This document shows positions 11,952-24,124 of a stretch of DNA of 64,000 bases, piece by piece. The stretch comes from Anthopleura xanthogrammica. Taxonomy: Eukaryota; Cnidaria; Anthozoa; Actiniaria; Actiniidae. The position numbers were made by a program, and so were the translations under genes. The DNA is taken from contig OZ025206.1 in NCBI GenBank assembly GCA_964019055.1, positions 12,806,291 through 12,870,290 of the forward strand. The letters run 5' to 3'. A model generated the notes under the pieces. That model saw only the letters and a program-made list of their open reading frames with translations, was not told the origin of the DNA and did not search any database. Every line of letters begins with the position of its first letter. Within the stretch, counting starts at the first letter, position 1.

Positions 11952-14900
11952 TTACAGTTTTGTGCTACAGAATCCTAGGAATATTTCAGTGTCATCTTTA
12001 GGATAGACAACATTATCTAGTTTCTCGCTAGTTTTACAGTTACTCTTATCAGCAAGATTTGGCACGCATCCTGGGATTGAACCTAGTATGATTCCATCCC
12101 CTTGAACACAATTATAACCATTACTTGGGCGACATTCCTCTACTCCTGAATCCCCTTCAACGTCACCGATGATTCTTATCTCAATGTTGAAACGAGAAGG
12201 TGTTTGGCAACCCATCATGGCAGTTCCAGGCAGCGACGTAACACGAGTAAGATCCTGCTCAGACCCCGAGTCTTCATCTCCAAGCATAAATCTCACAGGA
12301 GTGGACGAACTTCTTGGTCTGTTCTCTAAAGTCAAAGGAGACAAATAAGTTCTTTTTTGTAGCTCTAACGGTGATGGTCTCTCCAAAGCAACAGTCATTA
12401 GATTAGGCGTTGACGAGGTTCGTAGCTTAGTACGAAGCATCGAGTTATTTCGGCGGAGAGTTACATCAGATAATCGCCTGTCATTCAAGACAGTTAAAGT
12501 AGAAGAACATCTTGATTTAGTGGTATCTGAACGTGGCTTGGTGATGTTGGATATACGGGCTATTTTCTGGAAGCACGATATCCAGATCTCTCGACAATCT
12601 TTATTCATGAATAAGAGAAAGAAGAGGATGATACAGAGGAAGCCTGGGGCTAGGATGATGATGGCGTATAGCGGAGTCAACAGGTCGGGTTCTTGGCAAT
12701 CTTTTGAATACTAAAAAGAAAAGAAAAAACACTGGTAAAATAACAGAGTGGCCAATGAAATTACTATTGAAAACTTGAGATTCAGCTCATGAACACTCCG
12801 CACGTTAAAAGAATTGACGCTGATCTAGGGAAATCAAGCAATAGGCAATGTGCATCAAAGCTCACAAAGCACTCTGGGAAAGTGAGTTCTTTAAAAATGT
12901 AACAGGGAAATCAAAGGAACTATCAGAAAAAAATTACTCTGTTATTTTCGTCTGCTGAAATCCTTTTATTTCCATAGAAAATGTCGAAGGAAAAATTGTC
13001 AGATGAATTTTTAGAGGAGCCAAAAAAGCGTAAGAACTCACTTTCCCATCATGCTTTGTGCTAGAATTTCGAGCTCATGCACATTGACTATTGTTATTTG
13101 ATAATACTCAAGGGAATGACACATGGTTTAAGATGGGAAAACATTATATCCAAGCGAACACGGTCTTATCTGTCTGAGCAACTTGCAAAGTTTCACGTAT
13201 TTTGCAGATAAGATCCGCAACCGGTTAATTCAGTAATATGTATGCCTTACATCAGTACTTCTTCAGTTCATCATTTCATATGATTTCTTTTCTTTGGGCG
13301 TTTGTTGTTTCACATTCCGACAAGCATCTGTCATTCCCTTGAGTATTATTCTTGTTTCACCCAGTACGTTCGGCAGTTTAGTTAGGATGAAACTTATAAA
13401 ATGAATCTTTAGTTATTTCTCAGAGTTGTGGAATGGGAAAACCTCCCACGCAAAGTAAAGGATCCATAAAAGAACTCGACCAATTTCCCTCCATCCGGAC
13501 CTCACGCTCGGCCAATAACCTCTCGGTATAAAAAATGGTTTCATAAAACGACGCACTTTAACTTTCAGCAACACTTCACGCACAGTGTTTCGTCACCGTC
13601 AGTCTTACCTGTAGACAATCAAAGTATTTTTGCACCATAAAAATGATTTTCTCTAGTCGATACTCTTGCGTAGTTGTAATGGACAAGACCACACCCACCA
13701 CTAGCAGGATCATCACCTTCATGCTCGTGAACTGACGCTCGATTCGAAGCATAGACTGAGTATCTTTGTTTGCTCGGATCGCGTTTCGAGCATGGTCTAA
13801 TCGAGACTAAGATGGAAAAGAAAAGTAGAAAAGTAATAATAAATTTTAAAATATTTTCAAGCAAGCACCAGGAAAAAGGAAAGAAAAGGTGCCTTACTTA
13901 TGCGGGTTTGGTGCAGCAAAACTGAATTACGCAAGATTTTCAGTCACGTGTATGTTGGGGGACTTGTAATGGCGCTTACAGCTGCCGCGCGTTTCAAAAT
14001 CATGTCCCCATGGGTGATGATCTATAAGCAAGGGGGCGCTTACTTTCCATTCCATGTATGTTCCTCTAGATATTCATAAAAGTTTACTTGTAATACGTAC
14101 GACCCTTCGTATTGCAATTTTATTCACATCATGTGAGCGACGAAAAAGAACGCCCTTGTAGCGTGGGTAATTTGCATAAGCCCCGCCCAACACATGATTG
14201 ACGGGCAGAAAACCCAATCCGTTCATTTCAACACCTACCCTTCGAATGCACCACGTAACGGACCATAAAAGACACAAAGATATACTCAATGTGACCTGCA
14301 TCGGTAGAGTGACAGACAGATAAGTCAACACATCTCCACTGGGACCGGCCGTCATGAAGTCAATAAACAGCATCTTGTATGCTGAAGTAGGATACCCAGA
14401 GTATATACAGCCGGCCACAATGACAGCGGGCAACACCCAACACAACAAGGACTGGATTATGTGGACGAGGATTGACCTCTCGAACAGCAGTCGGTTACCC
14501 TTGACAACCACGAGGTATGTGTTGGTGATAAAACACATGGACCAGAAACAAAGGGTAAGAGTGAAGTAGTGGCAGGAAGCTCCTAAAACAAATCGTATAT
14601 TTCAAATGTCGTTCATATGGGATTGAAATGGTGTGCAACACAGTGTAAGCTCACAATTCAGTGATGGCTTTCCAACAGTCTTCTGTTCGTAATTTTTTCC
14701 CATTCAGATCATTTATCATTCCCTCGAGAATTATTTCGCCGTTCATCAGTGAACGCATGAGAATATGGATCTTATAATATATGAAAACATTTCGCCCAAA
14801 TGAAATCGGTGTATTATTGTATGGCGCGCAAAACAGAATGATGAATACAGAAAACCCCTTCACGTAAAGTTATCCCCAGATTAACCCGAACCAAATGTAT

Positions 14901-17900
14901 GGACATTCAAGCTATGGGTTCACGCTATTAATTTCTGATAAATGTCTTGTCCCATTATGTTCCTACATCAACTTTATATATCATTCATCGCTACAGATGG
15001 CTAATAGAAAAGCCACGCACACACTTTGAACCATATTTCGACGACTGTCACCGCTGGGTGGTAGAGAACTAACGATTGTTGTCTCTGGCTGTTCAATTAA
15101 AGGACCTGTTCATGAGCGCACGCTGTTCGTAGCATCCAGTTCGATCTTGAACTGGAAATGCACAGGTTGCAAATCAAACAAACCACATGCTGTTTTTTTA
15201 GTCTGATGCACAATAAAGTACCTTCTCAAGCGGTACTGTTAAATATGGAAATAATACTCAAGAGAATGATACATGATTTGAATTGGGAAAACAGCGACTA
15301 AGATAAGTCCATAATCTCTGAACATAAGCTACTGAACGAATCCACAATGGCAGTTGTAACTAGTCATGGATTCCCTATTAATGACATACCTTGTATCGTG
15401 ATGGTTAGAGATGATTGCCCTTCAGGAGACCATCGCTTTGCCTCACCACAAAACACTTTTTCCAGTCCAATGCGAAGAGGGAGCATTTTACAACAAGCTA
15501 AATTAGGATGAAACCAGAAGTTAGTTATCATGGAAAAGTTGAAAGCCCTAAGATATTGGATCGCTTGAGTTCGCAGTTTTTGCCATTGATGTATGGATTA
15601 CTATTGCGAGCCGTTTTACTGTTGGTTCATCGTTTTTGCGTGGTTTTGTTTTGATTGGATAGGAGTGTTTCTATACTTTACGCACGCCTTTGTTGTCTCT
15701 GGTTTGATTCCTAAACTCAACTTCACATGTGAGTAGAGTTTGTTAGGTCGACCGCCCTTGATTCGCGGAATTTTCTCCGGTTTTCTCCGCTCAGCAGAAA
15801 CTTAACTCCTAACTGAATTCCTAAAATTCCAATCCGGTCTGTGAATTGGCCGTGCCCTGACTTTGATCGGCTCATGTTGAGGTTGTTTTAGGATAGCGAT
15901 GACTAAAATTTGAAGGTTTTTTTGCGGGCTTGCGAGTTCATTTCAAAGGATTGTTCAATTTCGAAATTCTATAGATACTCTGCGTTTCACCAATGAGTTG
16001 ATGTACTGAAGGTGGTAACACATCTCTTTACTTTGGCCTAACTTCCAATCTGGTAATGCACTACCTTCAGCTATGGTATTATAATAATAATAAACAGCCA
16101 TACTCACAAAGAAGAATGCAACAAACCACGATGTAGAAGCGAACAACATGAGGAAATTTACGCCTGAAAAAAGGATCAAATGTACAATATTATTTATCTA
16201 TGAATACATAAAATTTACAGTATATTATTACTATTATATATTAGTTTTTTTTAATGGAAAGTAAGATCATTGACAAAATACTTCAAGCGATTGCTAGAGA
16301 TAAGATTATCCACCATATCATGACAGACAAAAGCGCCCTATAGCCGGAAACGCGCCCATGGGGAAAAAAGGATGATGATGATGATGGGAATTCGAGCCTT
16401 GCTTTTCATTTTGGAGCGCTGCAAGAGTTACGAAAGCAGCTTTAGGGGCTTGGAATTATCCACTGGATATTTTCCCAATTGGTTGGTAATGTGTGTGTGT
16501 GTGAGGGGGCAAACTAACCCGCTTTACTACTAGCCGTATACGAAGATGTCTGAATGCTATGCAAACATCTGTATGTACTTACAGAGATTGAATCCTAGAC
16601 CAAGTGAACATGATGAAGATGGTAGCAAAAACAGCAAACCACAAACCAACTGCCATGAGCCCGAAGTATATTCTCTGGGTCACCGGTGCCATCGTTGTCC
16701 AATTACAAGGTGCAAAGCACTCATTGGATGATTGATTGAAAACAAGGGGGGCATTGCACTGTTGGATGCCTTCAAATATAAAAGTCATAGAATTAAATTA
16801 ACCATAAGAAACGGATGATATACAATTTTTTCAGCTTGGTTGTAATGTTTACAATTTCAGACCACGTATCGCAGTACCTCATAACTTAAATAAGGAAATA
16901 AAACTCAAGGGAATGACCAATGAAGAGGGATTGCGTTATAAAGGTCGCTTGATACAATAAGACCAAGGTCAAACATAAAACTTCACATGAGCCGAACCTT
17001 ATAATATAAAAGAAGACCGCCTTAATGCGTACGGCTTATGTGAAGTTCGGCGTTTGACTTCATAGTCTAACCGTAATAGCAATAATATTGTGTTCCAAAC
17101 AAGCATTAGCTAGTTCAGTGCTGGGTACGTACTTTGAGTATTATTTATTGAATTATTTACGGCAATTCCTTGTACTGTTGAATCTTCATAATCATTGGCA
17201 ATAAAAACCGGTGACGAAGCGGTCGAACCATCAGATGGCGACATCCATTTCCTTGAAAAAATAAAAGCCAAGAATGAAATGCAAACAACAGTTGTTTAGA
17301 ATGGAAGTTTACCCTTAAAGGGGGACTAGTACGAAAATCGTTCAAAATTTAATTCGGCTGAAACTTTCCTAGAATAATCTCTAAGGGTCTAATAAACACT
17401 GGTTAAAGTTTTTTCTTGATATTCCGAAGGGAAGTATTATATTTTTACGAATTTTTAAAGAAGTCAGTGACGTCATTTACTCAACACCATCAACACCATA
17501 CATCGCTCTATACATTTCCCTGTATTTTGTGATCAAAATATTCACTCTTTCCATACTCAATACTGAAAAAAGAGACTTAAAAATCAATTGTAATCACAAT
17601 AAACGTCAGTAAAGTCTTTCAGCCAACCTTTGGGCTTTATAGAAATAAAATAAATCAAGAAGTTATTTACAAAGAAATGTATGGAGTGGTGTTAAGTGTT
17701 GAGTAAATGACGTCACAGACTCCGTTAAAGACTCGCGCCAAATATGTTTAATCACGATTAATTATAGAGAACGGAAGACAAAATCAACGTTATCAAAGAG
17801 TCACTACCCTTCTGTAAACAGCGTGGGTCTTAACTTTCAGATCAGAAACATTTTTGATCATTAATATCATTAACGGCATAATAACATCAACTAGCGTGCT

Positions 17901-18931
17901 ATTTTATTTCCGTTATTTCATTTTCCGGGAAATTGAAAGGAATTAAATTAAACAGACGCAACCACAACTGGCACGTTTCATGACTTGTTTATGAAAACAT
18001 TGTTGACCATTAGGAGATACCGAAAGTATTTTATGAAGAGGCGCTGAAACATCAACGAGGACTCGGAATACCGTTTCACGCGACTTTTTTTATCCATCTG
18101 TTCATCTTCGAACCAAAATCGAAGCGTTCCTAAATCAACCGTAATTAAATAGTTAATCAACGACAGCGAAAATTAAAGATTCCATAATGTCAGAAAAAAA
18201 GATTTAAGGGTCTAATTTATAAGCAATTAAGAGGGTAGGTTGTAAATGCTTAAATAAACAAAACATCAAATGAAATTAACCCTTTTGACAGATAATGAAT
18301 GTCTTAAATTTGATATCCTTTTCAGTTATGGATAGCTCGGTGGAAGATGATAATTTCTAAAATGTGGATCAAAACAACTTTTCTAAGATCATATATTGAT
18401 AATTTCGTCGTCTGCATCGTTTCGAAAATTGTGGCTTGCCGTCTTTCTCTCATACTTTATACTTCTATAAAGTCACTCGGAAAGCTAATTATCACAATGA
18501 GATATTCTATCATTGCCTAGAGCATTGCGTTGGTCTCCTTCGTCAGTTCTTTTTTATATGCCTTTATAGAAGTTTCTAATAAGAGCAGGACTAAAGGAGG
18601 TATCGCATGTCAAGAAGACAGACATTGCTCATGTTCATATACATACAAATACGTATACATACTTATAAATGCTTTACTATGGGTCAAGTCTATTGACTCA
18701 GTTTTTTTCTACGAGAATACACCATTAGAAGAAACAGAGAATGATTTGGAACTCCAGTACTCACCAGTTTCCATGTTCTGGAAGGTAAAGGTGGTAGACA
18801 AAGAATACAGTTGGAAGAGAAGCCACACACACAAGCAGATGATGGACGCTGTAAAAGATAACACGATGGATCTTCGTCTGTTTTGCTTTGTAACTTGATT
18901 TAGCTGGATGGTAAGTATCTTCTGTATTCAT
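11952..18931 (-). CDS. Frizzled-type seven-transmembrane receptor without visible CRD, about 691 aa
   Basis: Eight exons with matching phases: 18765-18931, 17133-17251, 16583-16769, 16108-16163, 15390-15497, 14101-14582, 13609-13806, 11952-12710. The first in-frame ATG is at 18929-18931; a hydrophobic stretch at residues 24-42 could be a signal peptide or anchor. The extracellular part (about 125 residues) has few Cys (QQC, NECFAPCNW), so the ten-Cys Frizzled domain is absent. TM1 follows VTQRIYFG; TM2 exon RKFPHVVRFYI and the loop LEKVFCGEA align with the Frizzled RYPERPIIF and ACSG segments. TM3-5 lie in the 482-bp exon, TM6 starts near residue 402 (TSMKVMILLVVG), TM7 near 452. After TM7, KDCREIW sits where Frizzled has KTxxxW but is one residue longer. 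The tail is about 215 residues, Ser/Thr-rich. The donor after IRRV (GTACGT) was chosen to keep phase. Class F is my best guess; another GPCR class is possible. Confidence 0.66.
13101..13352. mobile_element. MITE, family with AATACTCAAGGGAATGACA ends, intronic
   Basis: The left end AATACTCAAGGGAATGACA and the right end TGTCATTCCCTTGAGTATT are exact inverted copies; both sit in the Frizzled-like intron between exons 13609-13806 and 11952-12710. Partial copies of the same end, usually with GTTTTCCCATTTCAGACCA beside it, are at 5910, 6830, 14691-14748, 15249-15300, 16836-16925, 53248-53300 and 53350-53396. Confidence 0.8.
14691..14748. repeat. partial copy of the AATACTCAAGGGAATGACA element family
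   Basis: Shows TTTTTCCCATTCAGATCA then TATCATTCCCTCGAGAATTA. Intronic in the Frizzled-like gene. Confidence 0.65.
15249..15300. repeat. partial copy of the AATACTCAAGGGAATGACA element family
   Basis: Shows AATACTCAAGAGAATGATAC followed by TTGAATTGGGAAAA. Intronic. Confidence 0.65.
16836..16925. repeat. partial copy of the same element family
   Basis: Has TTTCAGACCACGT and, further on, AAACTCAAGGGAATGACC. Intronic in the Frizzled-like gene. Confidence 0.6.
17461..17725. mobile_element. inverted-repeat element carrying a CRE octamer in each arm
   Basis: Left arm GTGACGTCATTTACTCAACA, right arm TGTTGAGTAAATGACGTCAC, exact inverted copies about 240 bp apart in a Frizzled-like intron. TGACGTCA at 17468-17475 and 17708-17715. 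Confidence 0.75.
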
Positions 18932-20946
18932 TCTTGTAGTTTTTTCGCTGTACACACAACTATAACTGACTTGAATCGTACTACCATCGGGATGTACTCA
19001 CGTAGAATCAAGGCAAAGGTCAGCCCCATAAGCTCTTTCAGGGGCTTACATACGTCACTACGTAAGCATAAAGACGAGATCAAATGACGAGTCTGTTCTT
19101 TTCATAGAACAGATGTTGACAGTAATACAATAAGAAGTTCATATTACTGAATTCCATAACTGACGGATACCAGCACTAGATTGCTTGCATCATTTCCGGG
19201 CAAGGGCTTGCTGTACTGATAGCACCAGCAGAAACACATCCAAGGACAAAAGATGTCAAAACAAATATTTGCGAGAGATTGTGACTCAATTTTTTCTATT
19301 TATTTTTAGAGGAAACGAAGTCGTTACAAAATGACTATGTTTGATCATGATAGTGAGGACAACAACGAAAATAACAATTTTAATTTTCAGGCGGATAAAT
19401 CCATTCCAAACCCCCCCCCCCCCCCCCCCTTTCGAACTCCACTCCTAGCCCTAGTGGGACGAGAAAATAAGTTTGCAGTTGACCCATCATGTGATCACGT
19501 GGTCATTTAGCCACTAGTCATTTAGCAAGTTGATTGGCCAAATTTTCCTTGCCTATAGTCCCGTGCAAAATTTGAGGGTTTTCCCTGTTGAAGTTCAAAA
19601 CGTGTATGGTTCAATAAAATTTTATATTTAATTCAGCGCTCAGCAAAATTATCGGGGTTTTATATTAATTCTGATTTCAGTAAAAAACATGCTCAACTGA
19701 AAATTTCATCTTAATTTCACTTAAAACCTTAAAAAGTTTTTTCCTCGATGAATTGTTTTTGTCCACATAATTGTAGCCTCCTGCGCAGCCGCTGTGAGGC
19801 GCTTCCGGTTCCCGTCATTCCCCCACTAGCGTCTGCTCCAACTGGAACAACATTCCTTTCTACATCGTTTTCTATTAGCCAATCAAATCGTTAGGTGATA
19901 TGCAAATTTTCTATTTTGAGTAGCCGTTGCTGTTTATAGTGTTGGTGAAGTCGCTAAACCTGTGAGATAATAATTGCTAGATTGTCAAATATGCAATGAA
20001 ATTAGGGTCTACTAAAGTGTATTAGTCTAATATCTAATTCACTGGTTTAGTGATTTAACTCTAACCGAAGGAATTAGTGATTTAAACTCTGTAAACGAGA
20101 GTAGACTTCTCGGAATGCGGTGTGTTTAGTATTCATAAAAGTACTCGTGAAAAGTTCAAATATATTAACATTTAGTCCTACATTATATTGTGATGGACCG
20201 AGGAATAGTAGAAGAGAGACAGCCCGTAGGGTTTATTTACTTGTACATTGTAGCTCAGTAATTTTAATACTTTTAAACGAGCGTGATTAGTATTTCAAAG
20301 ACTAGGATAATCAATATCATCAAGTAGGAAAGATTCACAAAAACGCCCTCAAAAACGTCTTTATTTCCTAAAAGTACGGCATCAATGACTTTTTTCTGAT
20401 GAATTTTGAACTTATTTATACAAAAATCCTGGCTTACTTTGCTATAATAGTCATCCATACGTTCATTCTCTAGGGAAAGACGGCCAAGGTCAAGGTCGTA
20501 CCCACAAGCTTTTGTGGGGCTCTCTCTGATTGGTCAAATTCATAGAAAGGAATGTTGTTCCAGTTGGAGCAGGCGCTAGTGGGAGAATGACGGGAACCGG
20601 AAGCGCCTCACAGCGGCTGCGCAGGAGGCTACATAATTGCGATTTAAAGTTGAAAGGTAGCACGCCGAGAAAACCTCATCGAGCCACCTTAACCTAATTA
20701 AAACTAAAACAAACCCCATCAAATGAAAGACCACATTAAAATCTTTAAGTTTACCAAGTTTACCAAGCAAATACTAACTGATATCCGATAAGCAGGCTTT
20801 TTAAAAAACAAATTTGCTTAAAAACAAACCTTATAAAAATAACTGAGAGAATGTATGGTTTTTGAGGACGCTGTTCTCAAACCCCATATAAGACCTTTCT
20901 TCTTAAAGTTTACCTAGTAATTTTTACCTGTATCTTAAGTCAAGTG
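18932..20946. other. intergenic spacer
   Basis: Upstream of the Frizzled-like gene. It contains a run of C (about 19411-19429) and the 858-bp transposon. No gene recognised. Confidence 0.6.
19774..20631. mobile_element. 858-bp non-autonomous DNA transposon with 8-bp target-site duplication
   Basis: About 90-bp terminal inverted repeats (start TAGCCTCCTGCGCAGCCGCT) are nearly identical (19774-19863 and 20542-20631). The octamer CATAATTG occurs directly outside both ends (19766-19773 and 20632-20639). No transposase frame lies inside. An 8-bp duplication fits hAT- or P-type elements; the superfamily cannot be fixed from this copy. High arm identity suggests a recent insertion. Confidence 0.9.
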
Positions 20947-21648
20947 CTAGACGTCAAAGTAACGGTAAACTAAAGCTGCCAGAACAGCAACAAATAGAGA
21001 CCATACGAACAACTTCAAAGCTGTCTTGCGAACACATTTCCAAGCGCGTTCTCGTACCACCCCTCCCCCCGGATTAATGTGAGGGAATGGATGGTCGGGA
21101 ACCTCGTGCCCAAGAAAATCACACAACGGCTTCCATCCTTCCTTGACATTGTAGATCAGGAGTTGGTCTTTGGGGATAACTTGCTTAACGCGTTCGTTAT
21201 GCCAGCGATAACGTTTGCGGTGAACGAATGAAGCATCAGGGTTTTCGCTTCCATTTAGTGCTTGGCGACACAATCTATTAATCCTGTAGCCTCTATAATT
21301 GTAGAAATAGAAGTAGATGAAACCTTCCCTTTGGAACAAAAGCATGTGTTTTCTCAAGCTTCGAAGCCATTCTTCTTCATCGCGAACGGTCAAAATGACT
21401 TTGGCATTTGGAAAGCACTCAAAGAGTTCTTCAAATATCAAGCATCCTGGATTGTCTGTGATCGCATCGACATCTTCAAACAAGGCCTTGAAGTCTGGTA
21501 CTTTTCCCTTCGTAAACAAGTCATAGAATTCGTCTCCCAGAAACTCGACTTGCTCAAAGAAGTCGTAAGTCTTGTAGCCAAGTATTCTCAGAGCATTGGC
21601 TAGCGATGTTGTGCCTGTTTTTAAATACCCTGGGCATATAACCTTCAT
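20947..21648 (-). CDS. P-loop sulfotransferase-like protein with C-terminal membrane anchor, 233 aa
   Basis: Single-exon reading frame. It starts MKVICPGYLKTGTTSL, the phosphosulfate-binding loop near the N-terminus typical of this NTPase/sulfotransferase family (Sulfotransfer_4 type). Later come FPNAKVILTVRDEEEWLRSL, matching the 3'-phosphate-binding Arg/Ser region, and a Trp/Arg-rich middle. A hydrophobic segment (LFVWSLFVAVLAALVYRYF) ends the protein and would anchor it with the enzyme facing one side of a membrane. The frame stays open upstream to another ATG at 21793-21795, adding 49 residues that begin with a signal-like hydrophobic stretch. I prefer the ATG at 21646-21648 because family members begin there and it has an A at -3. 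Substrate unknown. It lies between a transposon-rich spacer and the class C receptor gene, all on the same strand. Confidence 0.78.
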   Translation of the reverse strand: MKVICPGYLKTGTTSLANALRILGYKTYDFFEQVEFLGDEFYDLFTKGKVPDFKALFEDVDAITDNPGCLIFEELFECFPNAKVILTVRDEEEWLRSLRKHMLLFQREGFIYFYFYNYRGYRINRLCRQALNGSENPDASFVHRKRYRWHNERVKQVIPKDQLLIYNVKEGWKPLCDFLGHEVPDHPFPHINPGGGVVRERAWKCVRKTALKLFVWSLFVAVLAALVYRYFDV

Positions 21649-22693
21649 TTTTATCGAGAAATTAGTTTGTTTCCAGATGAATAATGACCGCCTGCTCGAA
21701 AAAATCCAATTGTGTGACCTTGACGGGCGTTCCACAGGAAGCCCGAGAAAAACCGAAATGCAGAATGTACAGGCTAGTAATACATGTAGATTCATACTCC
21801 ATACCCATCAGTTCACACGGGTCACAGACAAATCATTCAAGCGTTTTGTGTTTGGTTTCTGTTTGTTTCTTGGCTTAGAATACGTTACCTTAAAGAGTCA
21901 ATCCTGTATAACCTACCTTATTACATGAAGTTTTCGCTCCTTGAACAAAAGGACTTCATTGCAAAATAGTAACAACAAAAAGTAATACTATGGTTCGCGT
22001 TAGTTCCATGGTTTTGATTTTGATATAAAGTCTACTGGAAGTGTACATTATATTGTTCTAAATATGATGTTTTTTATCCCTGCTTTTTAATTGGTTCCGT
22101 CAACTCTTTATTGTCTCAATAATTGGAAGCCACTTAATTTTCGCGTCAATATATTTTCCCGACGCTTGTTTTTCGCGTCACTTACTTTTTCAAAGTGACA
22201 AAAATCGCGACATTAAAGTGTCGCGAACATTTCATGTAATGAGGTATTATTGATACCCTTTCCTCTGGTCTGGAGAAGGGTGATTTGTTCCATTTTTTTT
22301 AAAGGAATTCATGGGTAGATTCTTTTCCACTTTTTATTTTTCCATGCAAAGGAACTGAAAAGTTTGCTATCTAAAATATGATTTCGCTGTTAATGAAACT
22401 TAGATTGGATTGTGTAGTTATTTTAAAACTGAGTTAGGTCGGGCCGGACGGGAAAATATTTTTATAAAAACGTGTGAAAAAAGTTTCTAAAATTGATAAA
22501 TAGAGCAGCGCACGACTTTCCAGCAGGAGCAACAGACGGGTTTTCCGGCGGGCCCGCTCATGTCATTTCGTCTGGCTGGCCCCATCACGTGACTTTTTCC
22601 AAAGTTGTTATTAGAGCGCGCGAGCAGGGCCGTACGAGTCATATGATAAATTATTTGTTTGGCCTTTTCGATGTTATGGTTAATTCTGATATA

Positions 22694-22842
22694 TAATGGT
22701 AATAGAACTGAGTGGAGTGCAATTTGGGCTGAAATCGCAAGAGTGATTACAAAATTGCACGACCGCGCAGCGGGAGTGCAATTTGTTAATCACGAGTGTG
22801 ATTTCTGCCCAAAATTGCAAGACACTCAGTTCTATTACCTAT
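22694..22842. mobile_element. palindromic MITE-like element
   Basis: Arms AATGGTAATAGAACTGAGT and ACTCAGTTCTATTACCTATT with further paired blocks (GTGCAATTTG, GAAATC). Confidence 0.8.
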
Positions 22843-23535
22843 TAATCATTTCCATTTTGAAACTTAATATATTCAAATACTCAACAGTTATATGTAGCTT
22901 CAAAAGTGATTGTTTGACAAAATGATGCAATTAATGATTCAAAATAGTGCAATTAATGCTTAAATCGCACACTTTGTAGCCAATCAGATTGCAGGATTTG
23001 CTAATGATTTCAAAATGGATATGATTAAACTAGGAATCACGGTATAATCGCTCTCAAGAACAGTTTTTTGTTTCTCTGTGCCATTAATATTGCGGCATCG
23101 AGTCGGGTAAATCCGGCTCTCTTCCTGTACCGTGAAATGTTTGTCTCACACAAGTGTAACAACAGTATTGAAGGACAGGGGGAGGGTCATGGTATTATAG
23201 GCCAAAGCCAAGGGAAGGGTCAGGAAATTCCAGGTACTAGTAAAGGCTGAAGTTGTCAGCCGAAAATTCAACAGAGAAAACAAGGTCAGTTAAAACTCCT
23301 TACATTTATTAACTTTAAATAGCCTTAGTCTTCAGTAGATGACCGTAGTCCGTGTTTAGATTCATAGTATACTTTCGCTTCATCAGCCCTACATTAATTT
23401 TAATTTTATTAACCGAGCTTTCGAGCAATTTGCTATTCATGAGGGTGGGTAGGGAAAGTCTTCTTGCCTATTGGCTTTGGATTTCAAGCAGGCTGTAATT
23501 CTGTCATGATATTGTCATTAGCAGGTAAACTTTAT

Positions 23536-23642
23536 GTAATATATACAATATGAGTGACCGTGTTGTATCAGATATACAACCACGAGCCGAAGGCGAGTGA
23601 TTTTATATCTGATACAACACGGACACTCATATTATATATTAC
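23536..23642. mobile_element. short palindromic element
   Basis: About 107 bp folding on itself: GTGTTGTATCAGATATA on the left and TATCTGATACAACAC on the right around a GAGCCGAAGGCGAG loop. Half an arm recurs near 23736. Confidence 0.8.
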
Positions 23643-24124
23643 TTATGAAACGTCTAGGTGTATACATTCATGTTCTACTAAAATTTTAAAGATAAAATTG
23701 AATTTGGCTGAATTGAATAAAATTGAATTTTGTATCAGATATACAACCTCCTCCACGGACAATGATTTCTATTGTGTTTTCCTCATTAATTATTCGTGAG
23801 TTTTATAAATATAGTAAACTATTGTAGTCGTCTAACTTCGACGTTCTGGCCTGCATTGCATTGCATTGCATTGCACTTATATCTACCCTAACGGAGGTGC
23901 TAGCAAAAGTTCAAACTGAAGACCGATATGCTGGCTGACAGGCGTTGCCTCGATCCTCTTCTCTGCCGATCTCTTCCCTCTACCCTACCAGAACCAATCA
24001 GGAAATGTGCAACATTGATGTCGGGCAAGAGGCGCGTGAGCATTACCACACATAGGCTACTTTCTTTTCAATGTCATATCTTCAGCCTATGCGCATATTT
24101 TCGATGATTTAGGACGTTGCATGG

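Larger units (their letters stand above)
21649..24124. other. spacer between sulfotransferase-like gene and class C receptor A
   Basis: Holds the in-frame upstream extension of the sulfotransferase-like frame (to 21795), a sequence at 21807-21835 related to the element at 48691-48850 (GGTCACAGACAAA then CATTCAA), two palindromic elements listed separately, and a TGCAT run at about 23851-23874. No gene recognised. Confidence 0.6.

Noticed and set aside
13619..13864. Alternative 81-codon frame over the TM6 exon of the Frizzled-like gene
   Set aside because: Hydrophilic and breaks the join with the TM7 exon; the other frame gives a TM helix and correct phase.
15955..16107. Extension of the Frizzled-like TM2 exon to the stop near 15955
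   Set aside because: A consensus donor (GTGAGTA) at 16107 keeps phase with the next exon and gives the Frizzled-like loop; reading on hits an early stop.
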